A stretch of 64,000 bases of DNA, taken from NCBI GenBank assembly GCA_921293015.1, contig OV121085.1, forward strand, positions 25,495,911 through 25,559,910, given 5' to 3'. Position numbers and translations under genes: made by a program. Below, in pieces: positions 24,401 through 50,121 of the stretch (the stretch's first letter is position 1; every line of letters starts with the position of its first letter). Source of the stretch: Phorcus lineatus. Its lineage: Eukaryota > Mollusca > Gastropoda > Trochida > Trochidae. The notes beneath the pieces are model-generated. The model was not told the DNA's origin. It was given only the letters and a program-made list of their open reading frames with translations, and ran no database searches.

Positions 24401-27400
24401 AGTTACAGATTTGTAGCTGAAAGCAAGTCTTTAAATGAAATGAATTTTTTTGCTTTCAGTTGTAGTTTATTTCCATGTGTTTCTTTATCAATTGTAATGA
24501 GCTACATTACACCAAAGGGGCGTACGTTTTTCGAAGTGAAGGAGCGGACATTCCAATTACCAGTGTAATGTATTAATCCACGTTTTGAGTTTCTCTATAG
24601 GGAAGCTAAATATTACTTTAATTTGACGATGGTTTCATTGTAAAAAACGTAGGTAATAAATAGGATACAAAACTCGTTCCCCTTTCATATCAAGTTTATG
24701 TCTCTCGTGAAATAATTTTGTTTTGTCACTCGCCAAGGCTCCTGACAAAGCAAAATTACTTCACTAGGGACATAAACTTGATATGAAAGGGGAACTTGTT
24801 TGATATCCTATAAATATCATGTGTTAGAGTTAAATATCAAACAAGAACGAAGTTCGAGTTTGATATTTCACTCGGACACATGATATATCTCAATATCAAA
24901 CTCGTGGACACATGGTAACGTATTTATCTCGACGAAGACCCTTATTCTATGCTTTAAATATGGCTTGAAAGATTGGATGAGTCAAAATGGCGGCTGATCT
25001 CGTCAATGTTATTCTTTTATTTATGAATTTACAAATATGATTTTTATATCACCGTTTAGAACACGAAAAGTATAGTCTAGTACCGTGCAGTGGTACTAGA
25101 CAGAAATTACAGACTAACGAACTTGAATAAATATAACAAATATTGCGGGGCGTTTTAAGTTTTGATTGTTTGGTCACGTGACCTCATATATACGTTCCAC
25201 CTTGGAAACGTTCGATTTGAAGCGGCGCTAAAATCACCGTAAATTCCTGACTCTCATGGCGGACCGTCGTGAAAGATGCGATTGAGTTTGAACGTGTCGG
25301 ATGCATAGAACATGCAGGCATCACAAAATAATGCTTAGGTTGGTTTGAATGTACGATATGGACACTGATGGACAACCTCGCTACGGGCAAGTGAACCGGT
25401 AGGCCATTATAAAGTCTTGTAACTTGTCAGGGTATTTTCGCACGAACATTTCCTTTTTACAAGAACTTACTTGTTCCATTAAAGAAATGCAAATAACTTC
25501 AATTAGTGGAAAATACACTGAGTTAATAATAGGTTTCAACATACCAGTGTAGCGTAGCCTTTGATTACCTAACACTGGGACAAGGGAGATAACTCTTGGC
25601 AGCACGTCGTCTCTGTTACTAGGGTTGCGCGTGATCCAGTTTAACAAAGAAAAATATACCTACGGCAGGTGACCGCTTTTAGCCAATGAGTAGCCGACAT
25701 TGCTGTCCAAGTCGAGATAATACATTATGTTAATATCTAACTTTTATTCATATTTTCAAACAACTATAAAAATCATTATGTAAATATGTGTAGACCAAAA
25801 TTTAGTCTATCAACATTTTTAATAATTTAAATGTTCCTTCATCCATAATATTTTTTTCTTTGGGCTCCCATGTGTATTCAGTCAATCTAGACTTGCTGAG
25901 TGTTGACCTAGACTGGATTAAAGGCTCCTCTATATACACAGTCATGAAACAGGACTAAAATATGTGTTGATTTGCAAAACTTTTTTATTATGTAATATTT
26001 CAAACTTTTATAATAACTATATATAAATATTATAATGTTACACTATCATATTCATTTCCAATCAAAAAATAACATACTTAAATTTCATATTTTTAAAGTT
26101 GATTAATTTGGAAAAAACAACTCCTGTGCAGTCTAAGATAATCTAAGAAAGTTGGTGATGATGATCGCCGATTTATCTACATAACTATTACATAAGTTAT
26201 CTCCATTTCTAATAATAAAAGCATAATTTCTTCTCTAATTCTTATAACAAGCTGTACATGATAATATGCATTCTAAAATTGTTGTTCATTTGTCTTTCTT
26301 TATTCACAATAAGTGATAACAAAACCTGGAAGCAAATTCATCCAATAGGTGCTTGGACTACGATAACCCTTTTTTGTGAGAGTAAATTTTTATCAAAAAT
26401 TAGTTACAACCTGTCATTGTGCAAATTAAACAGATAATTATGCTAAATAAGTACCCCAAGGAGGTCCCCTTCAAAGAATCTGAAACCTCTGCAGGTTTGT
26501 TCAAATTTTGTTGGGATGTACCTTGCACTTAAATGATCCAAAATTGTACATTTGGGAATAACCAAAAATGGGCCTGGGAGATATTTTCTCTAAAACCAGA
26601 AAGAAAAAAAAACTTAAAGGTACAGGTGAGCGAAATTTTAAGAATAACATTTTTCTGACATGAAACTAGAAATTGTAACTTTTGTGTTGACACCTCTTCA
26701 AATATGGGTGTGGCACGGAATCCACCCTCAAATCTTCTTTAGTCTATTTTCTAGAAAACATCAATGCTAGGCATCTCAAATTTTGAATTTATCAATCCTT
26801 GAAGGATTAAGATGTGTAAATATCATTTTCCTTACCCCAGTAATATGGGCATGGCAGGGGTGCATAGTTGTGATGATTCACCAGTACCAAAAGTTGTTGG
26901 CGTAGGAAGCTAAAATTTTCAGAATGATATCTTTGTTCTTTGAATAATAAAGTTAGCAGATTTGGTCCTGACTGCCCATCAATTATGGGCGTGGCAGGGT
27001 TCCCATCCTCAAATATACTGATGTCTTTATTATAGACACCAAAGATGCTAGGGATTTATAATTTCGAGAATGGCTAACCATTTTTGAAAGCTTTGTAAAA
27101 TGGTCATTTAATCATGTTGAGGTGGTAATGAGGATTCAAACGAGCCAAAGTTCATGTCTGTAGCACAATTAGTAAGGTAAATATAGGAATGAAATGAAAT
27201 TAACTTATCAGCAATGCTGGTGTGTATGACTGAGATTGTAAAGAGTACACCCTGCATTTGCCTCACAGTGACCAGGGACAGGCAGATGGAAACCTGATAT
27301 ATATTTGTGATAGGATAGTGTCAAGGATAGTGTCAAGGATTTGGTTGATGTTAATTTTGGATGCTTTGACACCAAAATGGGAAGTTGGAAGATGGAGGAA

Positions 27401-27731
27401 CACTGGTGTTGATACTTGACAAGACCTAAATGAATTGGTGTGTGTGCAGCTGTGGAAACTTGACATATGCTAAATGTTTGTATGCTCTGTAGGTGTGGAC
27501 CGTATGTTGACATGACCTAAACGTGGTTTTGTGTCTACAGGTGTGGACGACATGCAGATGTGTGAGCTGAGCCTGCAGGAAACAGGACTGACCAGCAGGA
27601 AGGGAGCCGAGATACTCGAGAACGAGTTTGAGGATGAATGGGCCAAACATGGCGGCCTAGCCCTTCTCAAGAAGAACGCAACCAAACTCTCGTCCAAATA
27701 TCTCCAAATAAGACTTGGTGTAGCTAAATAA
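301..27731 (+). CDS. MYO6: Unconventional myosin VI, 3' two-thirds of gene (21 exons, N-terminus upstream of window)
   Basis: Myosin VI walks toward actin minus ends and acts in endocytosis, vesicle transport and anchoring. Exons: 301-458, 761-852, 1029-1101, 1229-1356, 1469-1564, 4878-5069, 5206-5299, 5771-5901, 5985-6192, 6740-6830, 6977-7127, 7302-7442, 10779-10855, 10947-11025, 11877-11926, 12153-12260, 17723-17826, 17955-18086, 18585-18602, 20830-21036, 27541-27731. Every junction has AG/GT and phases match, giving 2521 nt (1 + 840 codons, TAA stop). Order of domains: motor second half ([18 protein letters not shown]), converter ([12 protein letters not shown]), class-VI reverse-gear insert, IQ-like helix (VQKTIRMW), helical tail, charged single helix, MIU-like helix ([10 protein letters not shown]), cargo-binding domain ([20 protein letters not shown] to the end). 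The match to vertebrate MYO6 is from family knowledge. Relative to it, about 45 residues before the cargo domain are absent and WWY reads SWL. Confidence 0.96.
761..852 (+). CDS. MYO6: MYO6 exon b (relay helix)
   Basis: Encodes [21 protein letters not shown] and on to ERILKE, the switch-2/relay helix, which is highly conserved in all myosins. Acceptor TGTTGCAG precedes 761; donor GTTAGT follows 852. Confidence 0.95.
1029..1101 (+). CDS. MYO6: MYO6 exon c (motor)
   Basis: Encodes [20 protein letters not shown] then QDCI, the usual myosin segment after the relay helix. The splice sites are TTTCAG at 1023-1028 and GTAGGT at 1102. Confidence 0.94.
1229..1356 (+). CDS. MYO6: MYO6 exon d (motor, L50)
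   Basis: Encodes [20 protein letters not shown] through NKNHFRLS. The pattern of [12 protein letters not shown] is standard for the lower 50-kDa subdomain. Donor GTAAGT starts at 1357. Confidence 0.94.
1469..1564 (+). CDS. MYO6: MYO6 exon e (motor, [11 protein letters not shown])
   Basis: Exactly 32 codons, phase 0 at both ends. It contains [15 protein letters not shown], the strongly conserved actin-binding helix-loop region. Donor GTAAGT at 1565 opens the 3.3-kb intron that carries the 71-bp satellite. Confidence 0.95.
1755..4097 (+). repeat. 71-bp satellite, about 33 head-to-tail copies, in a MYO6 intron
   Basis: The unit starts CAGAACTGAAAGGGCCCGTG and recurs every 71 bp without visible indels from 1755 to 4097 (2343 bp = 33 units). 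Copies differ at a few fixed sites: GCGTGAGT, GCGGGAGT or GCGTTAGT in the middle, and GCCCCT or GCCACT near the end, plus rare singletons (GGGCCCGCG at about 3751, GGGCCCATG at about 3964). GCGTGAGT units predominate at the left, GCGGGAGT and GCGTTAGT units at the right. Each unit has a GGGCCC palindrome. The array lies inside the intron between exons e and f. No coding role is seen. Confidence 0.98.
4098..4877 (+). other. Remainder of the satellite-bearing intron
   Basis: AT-rich intron sequence between the 71-bp array and exon f. The only structure recognised is the hammerhead-like segment on the minus strand at 4520-4590, annotated separately. No open frame of interest. Confidence 0.6.
4520..4590 (-). 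ncRNA. Degenerate hammerhead-ribozyme-like remnant (Penelope-type terminal sequence?)
   Basis: Read on the minus strand: TTGATAA, then a perfect 6-bp stem (GGTATA...TATACC), then GAAACGTCG, and a little further AATAAAGAAGTTGT. A hammerhead core is CTGATGA-stem II-GAAA, so two core bases are changed. The same layout, including the AAGAAGTTGT tail, occurs in every 255-bp unit at 58136-60943. Such cores are known in the terminal repeats of Penelope-like elements and retrozymes in animals. That assignment here is inference, and stems I and III were not found. Confidence 0.35.
4878..5069 (+). CDS. MYO6: MYO6 exon f (motor)
   Basis: 64 codons in phase 0. Encodes [20 protein letters not shown], then a short loop-2 region, [16 protein letters not shown] and MEKLRST. 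Matches the class-VI pattern [10 protein letters not shown] and S-G-KF--QL. Donor GTAGGT at 5070. Confidence 0.95.
5206..5299 (+). CDS. MYO6: MYO6 exon g (SH helix region)
   Basis: Encodes [20 protein letters not shown] then [19 protein letters not shown] is the near-universal myosin motif before the SH2/SH1 helices. Acceptor TTAAG ends at 5205. Confidence 0.95.
5771..5901 (+). CDS. MYO6: MYO6 exon h (converter lead-in)
   Basis: Encodes [20 protein letters not shown] through [27 protein letters not shown] is a standard converter-domain pattern. Acceptor TTGTTATAG ends at 5770; donor GTAAGC starts at 5902. Confidence 0.95.
5985..6192 (+). CDS. MYO6: MYO6 exon i (converter and reverse-gear insert)
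   Basis: Encodes [20 protein letters not shown], then the class-VI-specific insert ([29 protein letters not shown]) that repositions the lever arm and makes this the reverse-direction myosin. Donor GTGAGT at 6193 is chosen because the split codon T|TG (Leu) restores the conserved IKLKNKI. Confidence 0.95.
6300..6715 (+). mobile_element. 5'-truncated LINE 3' end (zinc-finger tail, TTGA repeats)
   Basis: The 6336-6605 frame has the C-terminal zinc-binding pattern of CR1/L2-like LINE polymerases: [20 protein letters not shown], i.e. C-x2-C...H-x4-C. It ends in CNTFKT and a stop at 6605. A 3' UTR follows, ending at AATAAAGA and (TTGA)n at 6699-6715, typical of microsatellite-tailed LINEs. It fills most of the 547-bp intron between exons i and j and lies in the same orientation as the gene. 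The left border near 6300 is approximate. Confidence 0.8.
6740..6830 (+). CDS. MYO6: MYO6 exon j (end of insert, IQ-like helix)
   Basis: Encodes [20 protein letters not shown] then [11 protein letters not shown]. This is the light-chain-binding helix after the reverse-gear insert. Donor GTAAGT at 6831. Confidence 0.94.
6977..7127 (+). CDS. MYO6: MYO6 exon k (proximal tail)
   Basis: Encodes [20 protein letters not shown] through [14 protein letters not shown], the helical proximal tail (lever-arm extension). Donor GTGAGT starts at 7128 and splicing stays in phase with the next exon. Confidence 0.92.
7302..7442 (+). CDS. MYO6: MYO6 exon l (proximal tail into charged helix)
   Basis: 47 codons: [20 protein letters not shown], then [25 protein letters not shown], leading into the charged single alpha-helix. 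Its 3' end reads CAAGATTCAG/GTACACA, a sequence that recurs in the 46-bp minisatellite immediately downstream. Confidence 0.94.
7489..7877 (+). repeat. 46-bp minisatellite, about 8 copies, resembling the exon l donor
   Basis: The unit begins GTACACAGTACAGCTCTATC and repeats about every 46 bp. Each unit ends CAAGATTCAA or CAAGAGTCAA, so every unit junction reads like CAAGATTCAA/GTACACA. That matches the exon l/intron boundary at 7433-7449 (CAAGATTCAG/GTACACA) at 16 of 17 bases. One unit has a 2-base insertion (GTACACTAAG, about 7721). Confidence 0.95.
7878..9639 (+). other. Intron region with about 170-bp diverged tandem repeats (8449-8950)
   Basis: Three diverged copies of an about 170-bp unit carry GGTGCCTTTTGCTA near 8538, 8708 and 8878. 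Each is followed by GGTTTCCATGGAAA-type palindromes and TTGAACT-AGTGCA. A C10 A7 run occurs at 8372-8388. The rest (7878-8440 and 8950-9639) shows no recognisable gene or element. Confidence 0.7.
9640..10705 (+). mobile_element. Decayed LINE fragment (C-terminal RT region and 3' UTR)
   Basis: Broken plus-strand frames show a non-LTR retrotransposon polymerase C-terminus. Around 9650-9795 is a [21 protein letters not shown] thumb motif, then [16 protein letters not shown] (9791-10018), then [15 protein letters not shown] and MIERGRW (9972-10448). There is a stop near 9795 and a frame change near 10000, so it is dead. The 3' part ends near 10705 after GGCCTTTGGCCTATGATTAA. It sits in sense orientation in the 3.3-kb intron between exons l and m. 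Confidence 0.85.
10779..10855 (+). CDS. MYO6: MYO6 exon m (charged single alpha-helix)
   Basis: Encodes [20 protein letters not shown] then EEERK, the E/K/R-rich single alpha-helix that extends the lever. Acceptor GTATTCAG ends at 10778, donor GTAAGT at 10856. Confidence 0.93.
10947..11025 (+). CDS. MYO6: MYO6 exon n (charged helix)
   Basis: Encodes [20 protein letters not shown] then EDRKAA, continuing the charged helix. Acceptor AAATAG ends at 10946, donor GTAAGT at 11026. Confidence 0.93.
11142..11690 (+). repeat. G-rich (TGGA)-type minisatellite in a MYO6 intron
   Basis: Irregular short units, mostly GGATGGGGGGCTGGATGGAG at the left and GAGCTGGATGGAGTGCCGAA at the right, with 10-24 bp spacing. 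The plus strand is purine- and G-rich with several G4-6 runs. Open frames through it are by-products of the repeat. Confidence 0.95.
11877..11926 (+). CDS. MYO6: MYO6 exon o (charged helix end)
   Basis: 50 nt: [16 protein letters not shown] plus two bases of an Arg codon completed in the next exon. Acceptor TTTCAG ends at 11876, donor GTAACA at 11927. Confidence 0.9.
12153..12260 (+). CDS. MYO6: MYO6 exon p (MIU-like ubiquitin-binding helix)
   Basis: Encodes [20 protein letters not shown], then [26 protein letters not shown] fits the inverted ubiquitin-interacting helix known in myosin VI. Acceptor ATTACAG ends at 12152, donor GTCTGT at 12261. The next exon joins directly to LQR|SAEA. Confidence 0.93.
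13307..13467 (+). repeat. Left LTR (161 bp)
   Basis: Begins TGTTGTGGTATTTA, ends TACAACA and contains GGGAGATAACT at 13360. It is closely similar to 17356-17501, which is shorter by about 15 bp because of a small deletion after CATAGCCAT. Confidence 0.85.
13720..14155 (+). pseudogene. gag fragment of Ty3-type element
   Basis: The frame starts near ATGAATAACTTGAAGCCACC (13721), shifts at the A-run at about 13832, and continues in the 13949-14155 frame ([20 protein letters not shown]), ending at TAA 14155. This is the usual Ty3 capsid pattern ENF--WKQ-FE and F--YC-P--N---ER. Broken by a frameshift. Confidence 0.75.
14370..14500 (+). pseudogene. gag zinc knuckle of Ty3-type element
   Basis: Reads [20 protein letters not shown] then [11 protein letters not shown]: two adjacent CCHC-like knuckles, the first incomplete. 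An acidic run encoded by a GAT repeat (14508-14528) follows. The frame is not continuous with the capsid part. Confidence 0.75.
14605..14820 (+). pseudogene. Retropepsin fragment
   Basis: Contains the aspartic protease signature [10 protein letters not shown] followed at once by an in-frame stop (TAG near 14681). ISQDIF continues after it. The active-site D-T-G is intact but the frame is closed. Confidence 0.7.
14818..15470 (+). pseudogene. Reverse transcriptase with catalytic-core deletion
   Basis: Contains [20 protein letters not shown] and [18 protein letters not shown] (RT motifs 1-3), up to [11 protein letters not shown]. It then jumps to [12 protein letters not shown], the connection region, so the palm segment with YxDD is missing. 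The junction at about 15280-15310 lies at a repeated GAATTACTTCAG, consistent with deletion between short direct repeats. A frame change precedes it near 14985-15000. Confidence 0.85.
15624..15768 (+). repeat. 44-bp tandem repeat inside the retrotransposon, about 3.3 copies
   Basis: The unit starts TGGTATTGGGGTGACTAAGG and recurs with GATCTGCTCAGTAAGAAGGA; the first copy is 3 bp short. It lies between the RT connection and the RNase H domain and interrupts the polyprotein. It is preceded by AT-rich TTTTTAATGTA repeats (15530-15610). Confidence 0.9.
15775..16250 (+). pseudogene. RNase H domain of Ty3-type element
   Basis: [18 protein letters not shown] then [20 protein letters not shown] (15775-16062). 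After a one-base shift near 16025 it continues in the second frame: [15 protein letters not shown] and [18 protein letters not shown]. Catalytic D, E and D positions are readable, but the frame is split. Confidence 0.85.
16250..17130 (+). pseudogene. Integrase with core deletion
   Basis: The HHCC zinc domain is seen ([20 protein letters not shown], then CHVC), followed by [12 protein letters not shown], the start of the catalytic core. The frame then jumps to a C-terminal tail ([20 protein letters not shown]...[11 protein letters not shown], 16765-17130). Most of the D,D-35-E core is missing. Confidence 0.8.
17356..17501 (+). repeat. Right LTR (146 bp)
   Basis: Starts CGTTGTGGTATCTATG, ends TACAACA. 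It is the partner of 13307-13467, with several substitutions and a short deletion, so the insertion is not recent. Confidence 0.85.
17723..17826 (+). CDS. MYO6: MYO6 exon q (start of cargo-binding domain)
   Basis: Encodes [20 protein letters not shown] then [32 protein letters not shown] is the conserved opening of the cargo-binding region. Acceptor TTGTTCCAG ends at 17722, donor GTGAGT at 17827. Confidence 0.95.
17955..18086 (+). CDS. MYO6: MYO6 exon r (RRL adaptor-binding motif)
   Basis: Encodes [40 protein letters not shown] and VMHS. It holds the RRL motif, which in vertebrates binds optineurin, NDP52 and GIPC, and the basic WKSKNKKR patch. Both are unchanged. Donor GTGAGT at 18087. Confidence 0.96.
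18401..18480 (+). repeat. Two-copy 40-bp tandem duplication in intron
   Basis: GCAGTAGCTTGTATATGATA starts at 18404 and again at 18444, followed both times by CACAGCACCTGGAAGA. It lies about 100 bp upstream of the microexon. Confidence 0.9.
18585..18602 (+). CDS. MYO6: MYO6 exon s: 18-nt in-frame microexon
   Basis: The sequence between TTTCAG (18579-18584) and GTGAGT (18603) is 18 nt, adding A-P-E-P-K-S in frame. Exons r and t also join in the same phase without it, so it could be a cassette. The position corresponds to where vertebrate MYO6 carries alternatively spliced tail inserts. It could be a false exon, but both splice sites are strong. Confidence 0.7.
19026..19475. mobile_element. 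MITE, copy 1 (450 bp, TA target)
   Basis: The ends are inverted repeats: AAGTGACACAGAGTATGTT at the left and, reversed, AAGGGACACAGAGTATGTT at the right, flanked by TA on both sides. No transposase. Close relatives: 32448-32850 (inverted), and more diverged 52167-52530 and 56305-56712. Confidence 0.85.
19830..20063 (+). repeat. 39-bp minisatellite, 6 copies
   Basis: Unit GATTTGGTCAATAGTCACCC then CTAGTGTAAAGGGCTGCAA, exact 39-bp spacing from 19830. The first three copies read GTCAATAG, the next three GTCACTAG. The minus-strand open frame across it is a repeat by-product. Confidence 0.96.
20064..20829 (+). other. Intron sequence before exon t
   Basis: Nothing recognised apart from a G10 run (about 20556). 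No coding similarity in the short frames. Confidence 0.5.
20830..21036 (+). CDS. MYO6: MYO6 exon t (cargo-binding subdomain, WWY site altered)
   Basis: Encodes [69 protein letters not shown]. Vertebrate and fly proteins have G-W-W-Y-A-H-F-D-G here, the Dab2/TOM1-binding site. This sequence reads G-S-W-L-A-H-F-D-G (TCC TGG CTT). The rest is well conserved. Acceptor CTACAG ends at 20829, donor GTTAGT at 21037. Confidence 0.95.
21056..21270 (+). repeat. Dispersed repeat (GGTGACCCTGT...GAGCTACAGAGCCAATGGC)
   Basis: Contains GATTTGGTGACCCTGTGGAA, GGTGACCCTGTTATC, and GATGAGCTACAGAGCCAATG at the end. The same string of motifs is found near 29440-29680, 52030-52100 and 54530-54960, each time as imperfect internal repeats. 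Type unknown. Confidence 0.7.
22479..22510. repeat. Perfect 14-bp inverted repeat
   Basis: GTTATGACACATAT, spacer GTGT, ATATGTGTCATAAC. It lies 70 bp upstream of the hAT element; no function is evident. Confidence 0.9.
22582..23710. mobile_element. hAT-type non-autonomous DNA transposon (1129 bp)
   Basis: Flanked by identical 8-bp duplications CTATTTCC (22574-22581 and 23711-23718). The ends are TAAGGGTGAAACGATTCACC and, reversed, TAGGGGTGCAACGATACAGG, the typical hAT terminal form. Subterminal ATCGTATCG repeats occur near both ends. There is no transposase frame. Inside is a 192-bp tandem duplication: TGCTAACACCGT at 23063 and 23255. Confidence 0.92.
23063..23446 (+). repeat. 192-bp tandem duplication inside the hAT element
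   Basis: Two copies about 90% alike, both with CATCGTGTTTGGGAATTATG and ACAATTTAAACGTTGAATTT. The second copy ends before CAGCACGGCGTG. Confidence 0.9.
23719..24655. other. Intron sequence, unclassified repeat-like DNA
   Basis: Part of the 6.5-kb last MYO6 intron. No open frame over 60 codons that looks coding, and no matched termini found. Confidence 0.45.
24659..24813. repeat. Long imperfect hairpin (about 66-bp arms)
   Basis: The left arm holds GTTCCCCTTTCATATCAAGT. The reverse complement of the right arm repeats the same 20 bases, then TTTATGTC and the AATTTTG/CTTTGTC segment, with a loop of about 15 bases (CTCGCCAAGGCTCC). A second palindromic stretch, ATATCAAAC...GTTTGATAT, follows at 24833-24867. 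It looks like a foldback or MITE centre. Confidence 0.85.
24868..27540. other. Last MYO6 intron, distal part
   Basis: No gene. It contains a palindromic TCACGTGA (about 25174), GGGAGATAACT (25584), and three diverged about 140-bp units marked by ATGGGYGTGGCA near 26705, 26847 and 26987. Minus-strand frames at 27208-27757 are antisense shadows without family signatures. Confidence 0.5.
27541..27731 (+). CDS. MYO6: MYO6 terminal coding exon u
   Basis: Encodes [63 protein letters not shown], then TAA at 27729-27731. MCEL-LEETGL--KRGAEIL is the conserved C-terminal cargo-domain pattern. The acceptor is GTCTACAG ending at 27540. An upstream copy of AG/GTGTGGAC at 27491-27500 could be a decoy acceptor. 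Confidence 0.95.
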
Positions 27732-27755
27732 CTTAACCCTACCCTAGGCTGCTTC

Positions 27756-27761
27756 AATAAA
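27756..27761 (+). terminator. Candidate poly(A) signal of MYO6
   Basis: AATAAA 25 nt after the stop codon. This would give a very short 3' UTR, so a later signal in 27.8-29.8 kb is equally possible. Confidence 0.4.
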
Positions 27762-28409
27762 GGAATTAAGTAATCAATTAATCTCTTGCAGAGGGTGGGA
27801 GTGCTGTGTGAACATAAGTCATGCCCCTAGAAGATGTCAGGAGGCAGTGGCACACCAATCGTAAGGTCACACCAATCGTAAGGTCACTCTGGCCTTGTCT
27901 CATGTCCAGTAGTTTCTCTACATGTCCCACCTATTATGTTATATTATGCTTTTAGCTTTGGTTTATGTTGTCGGACCTGTTCAGTTTGTGCAGGAGGTGC
28001 AAGCACTGTTTGACCACCAAACAGGTATCTGCATTGTCTTTTATTTATCGTCATGTCACTTGTAGTCCTCATATTTATTGACTTACACAATCTGTAATTG
28101 TTAATGGAGTTAATGTCTGTCTCCACTGGGAAAATCCATTACAAATTTTGTTACGTTTGTGAGTTGGTTCTTTCAACATGCCATGTCTGTTAGGGTATTT
28201 CAGTTGTCAAATTGATATTACCTTAATATGTGTTCAACGTTAAGAGTTGACCTCTTGCTTCAGAAGGTGCACTTTTTACATTCCATGTGGCTTTGTTTTT
28301 AAGTTGATTTTAAGTGTGTCTTAACAGTTAGTTCCTGAATGTTGTGGAACACTGAGATGTCTCACCATGTGCCTGTGTCTCAGTCCCTCCATACAGGACC
28401 AAACTGCAC

Positions 28410-28605
28410 CACACTAGATCTGGTCTAGTCTTCGTGTCGGTGGAAACTAGACCTGGCCTAGTCTGCATGTTGGCATGAACTAGACCTGGGCTATTAATTA
28501 GATCTGGTCTAGTCTGCATGTGGGTGTTAACTAGATCTGGTCAAGTCTGCCAATGGGTTTGATTAGACCTGGTCGGACTAGTCTGCATATTGGTGTGGAC
28601 CATGT
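28410..28605 (+). repeat. Irregular minisatellite with CTAGACCTGGTCTAG palindrome
   Basis: Five to six copies of A(C/T)TAGA(C/T)CTGGTCTAGTCTGC followed by variable GTTGGTGT-like spacers, unit 32-50 bp. Each unit contains a near-palindrome around CTGG. Confidence 0.85.
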
Positions 28606-29329
28606 TTTACACATGTGAACAAAAACTTGACCAAATGTAAATCACAAGATGCAGAATGTGCTGGTTCCTGCAAATCTCTGCCCTGATTAGAATATTTTTG
28701 GTGTGATTGAGAATTAAGTGTGGCAAGTTCAGCTTGTTGTAGTTAATATTGTTGAAGTTTTTTGAGTAGGTAATATTTTCTATGTTGTTCTTCAGCATGA
28801 AGAGAGATTGTGATACTTAGTAAGACTAACAGAACTTCTCCTTATGGTGGTTTTGTTTTATGAGTCACATTATTGCCAAGAAGTGGTCTGTTTCTCAAAG
28901 AACAAATTTGAGACCAAGATGCTGCACGTACAGTGTATGTATGAGCGGATGATCCACGGATTGCTACATCTAGCTCTAAGTGACTGGCAGACTGCACAAT
29001 TCTTTACTCCTGGTACATCCCTCATGGTGATGGGTTAGATTTGATTATATTTCACTTGGATATAGATGAAAAAAGAAGATTTGAACAGCTTACTTGTGTT
29101 AATGAATACATCTCCAAGTTAATCGTTTCACCTGTTTGGTCACAAACAAGAAGTAATCTGGTTGAGTGTTGTCCATTGGATCAGTGGTATCATTACCACT
29201 GAGTCAGTCTGGATTATGTGCAGTTGTTGGAAACATCTAGTGATTCACCACTCAGCCTTGTCAATAAAAAACATGTCACAACTGATCATCTTCTGTCTTT
29301 TGATATACCCTTTTCTAGCTCAACTTGCC

Positions 29330-29690
29330 TGAAAGGCCCAATGAGCTTATGACATCCGTCCATCCGTAAACTTTTAACTATTTCATCTTTTGCACCAGAA
29401 CCAATGACTCTGGAAATCTGAAATCTTGTGTAAAGACTCATTGACAAATGAGAATTCTTAATTTATAGATTTGATGACCCTTTGACCACGCCCCAAAATC
29501 TTATTTTCATCTTCTGCTCAAGAAGCAAAAGATCTACAAAGCTAAAATCTTGTGTACAGAGTCCTAAGGTGGTGATGATAATAATTCATTGTGATCCTGT
29601 GGTAGCTCATATAGTGTCCCTTTGACCATTTATAAAATGAATTCTAGATAACCTGATGAGCTATAGAGCTAATGCCTCTATTTTTTCCAA
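29330..29690 (+). repeat. Dispersed repeat, second copy
   Basis: Shares with 21056-21270 the order GATTTGATGACCC, TCATCTTCTGCTCAAGAAGC, GTGATCCTGTGG, and the end GATGAGCTATAGAGCTAATG. The copies differ at many sites, so it is an old family. Confidence 0.65.
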
Positions 29691-29867
29691 GTCAGCATTG
29701 TAAAACTGAAAAGACAAATGTGCAAATATTGGTTAGATTCCCTCTCAATTAAAAATGTTCCCAGATGAACATCTCCAAAAGACCATTCAAGAGATGAAAT
29801 TTCGTGCCTTGCTATAAATACTATCCATAATAAAATAAGAATAATTTCACTCTGGTCATGTTATAAT

Positions 29868-29873
29868 TTTATT
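29868..29873 (-). terminator. Candidate poly(A) signal of ACAT2
   Basis: AATAAA on the minus strand (TTTATT on plus), 74 nt beyond the TGA stop at 29947. Confidence 0.6.
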
Positions 29874-29946
29874 AATATTATATATGAAGACACATATTAA
29901 CAAAAGTGAAATGTACAAGTATGTCTGTCCCTTTTTGACATGGAAG

Positions 29947-50062
<20,116 letters not shown>

Positions 50063-50081
50063 AATTCCAACTCAAGTGGCG

Positions 50082-50121
50082 ATGCTCTTCTGTAAATGAA
50101 GATGCTCTTCTGTAAATGAAG
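50082..50121. repeat. 20-bp tandem duplication upstream of the ACAT2 start
   Basis: GATGCTCTTCTGTAAATGAA occurs twice in a row, 20-60 bp upstream of the ATG (minus strand), so in the 5' UTR or core promoter. Function unknown. Confidence 0.9.

Larger units (their letters stand above)
27762..29867. other. Convergent intergenic region
   Basis: Lies between the two 3' ends. It holds the CTAGACCTGGTCTAG minisatellite (28410-28605) and a diverged dispersed repeat (29330-29690). The frame at 28844-29038 shows no recognisable family. Confidence 0.55.

Noticed and set aside
27208..27757. Cluster of minus-strand frames of 67-101 codons
   Set aside because: They overlap the last MYO6 exon and repetitive GTGTGGAC/AGGTGT DNA; no signature in any frame.
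28844..29038. 64-codon plus-strand frame starting MVVLFYESHYCQ
   Set aside because: No recognisable domain, no splice context; could be chance.
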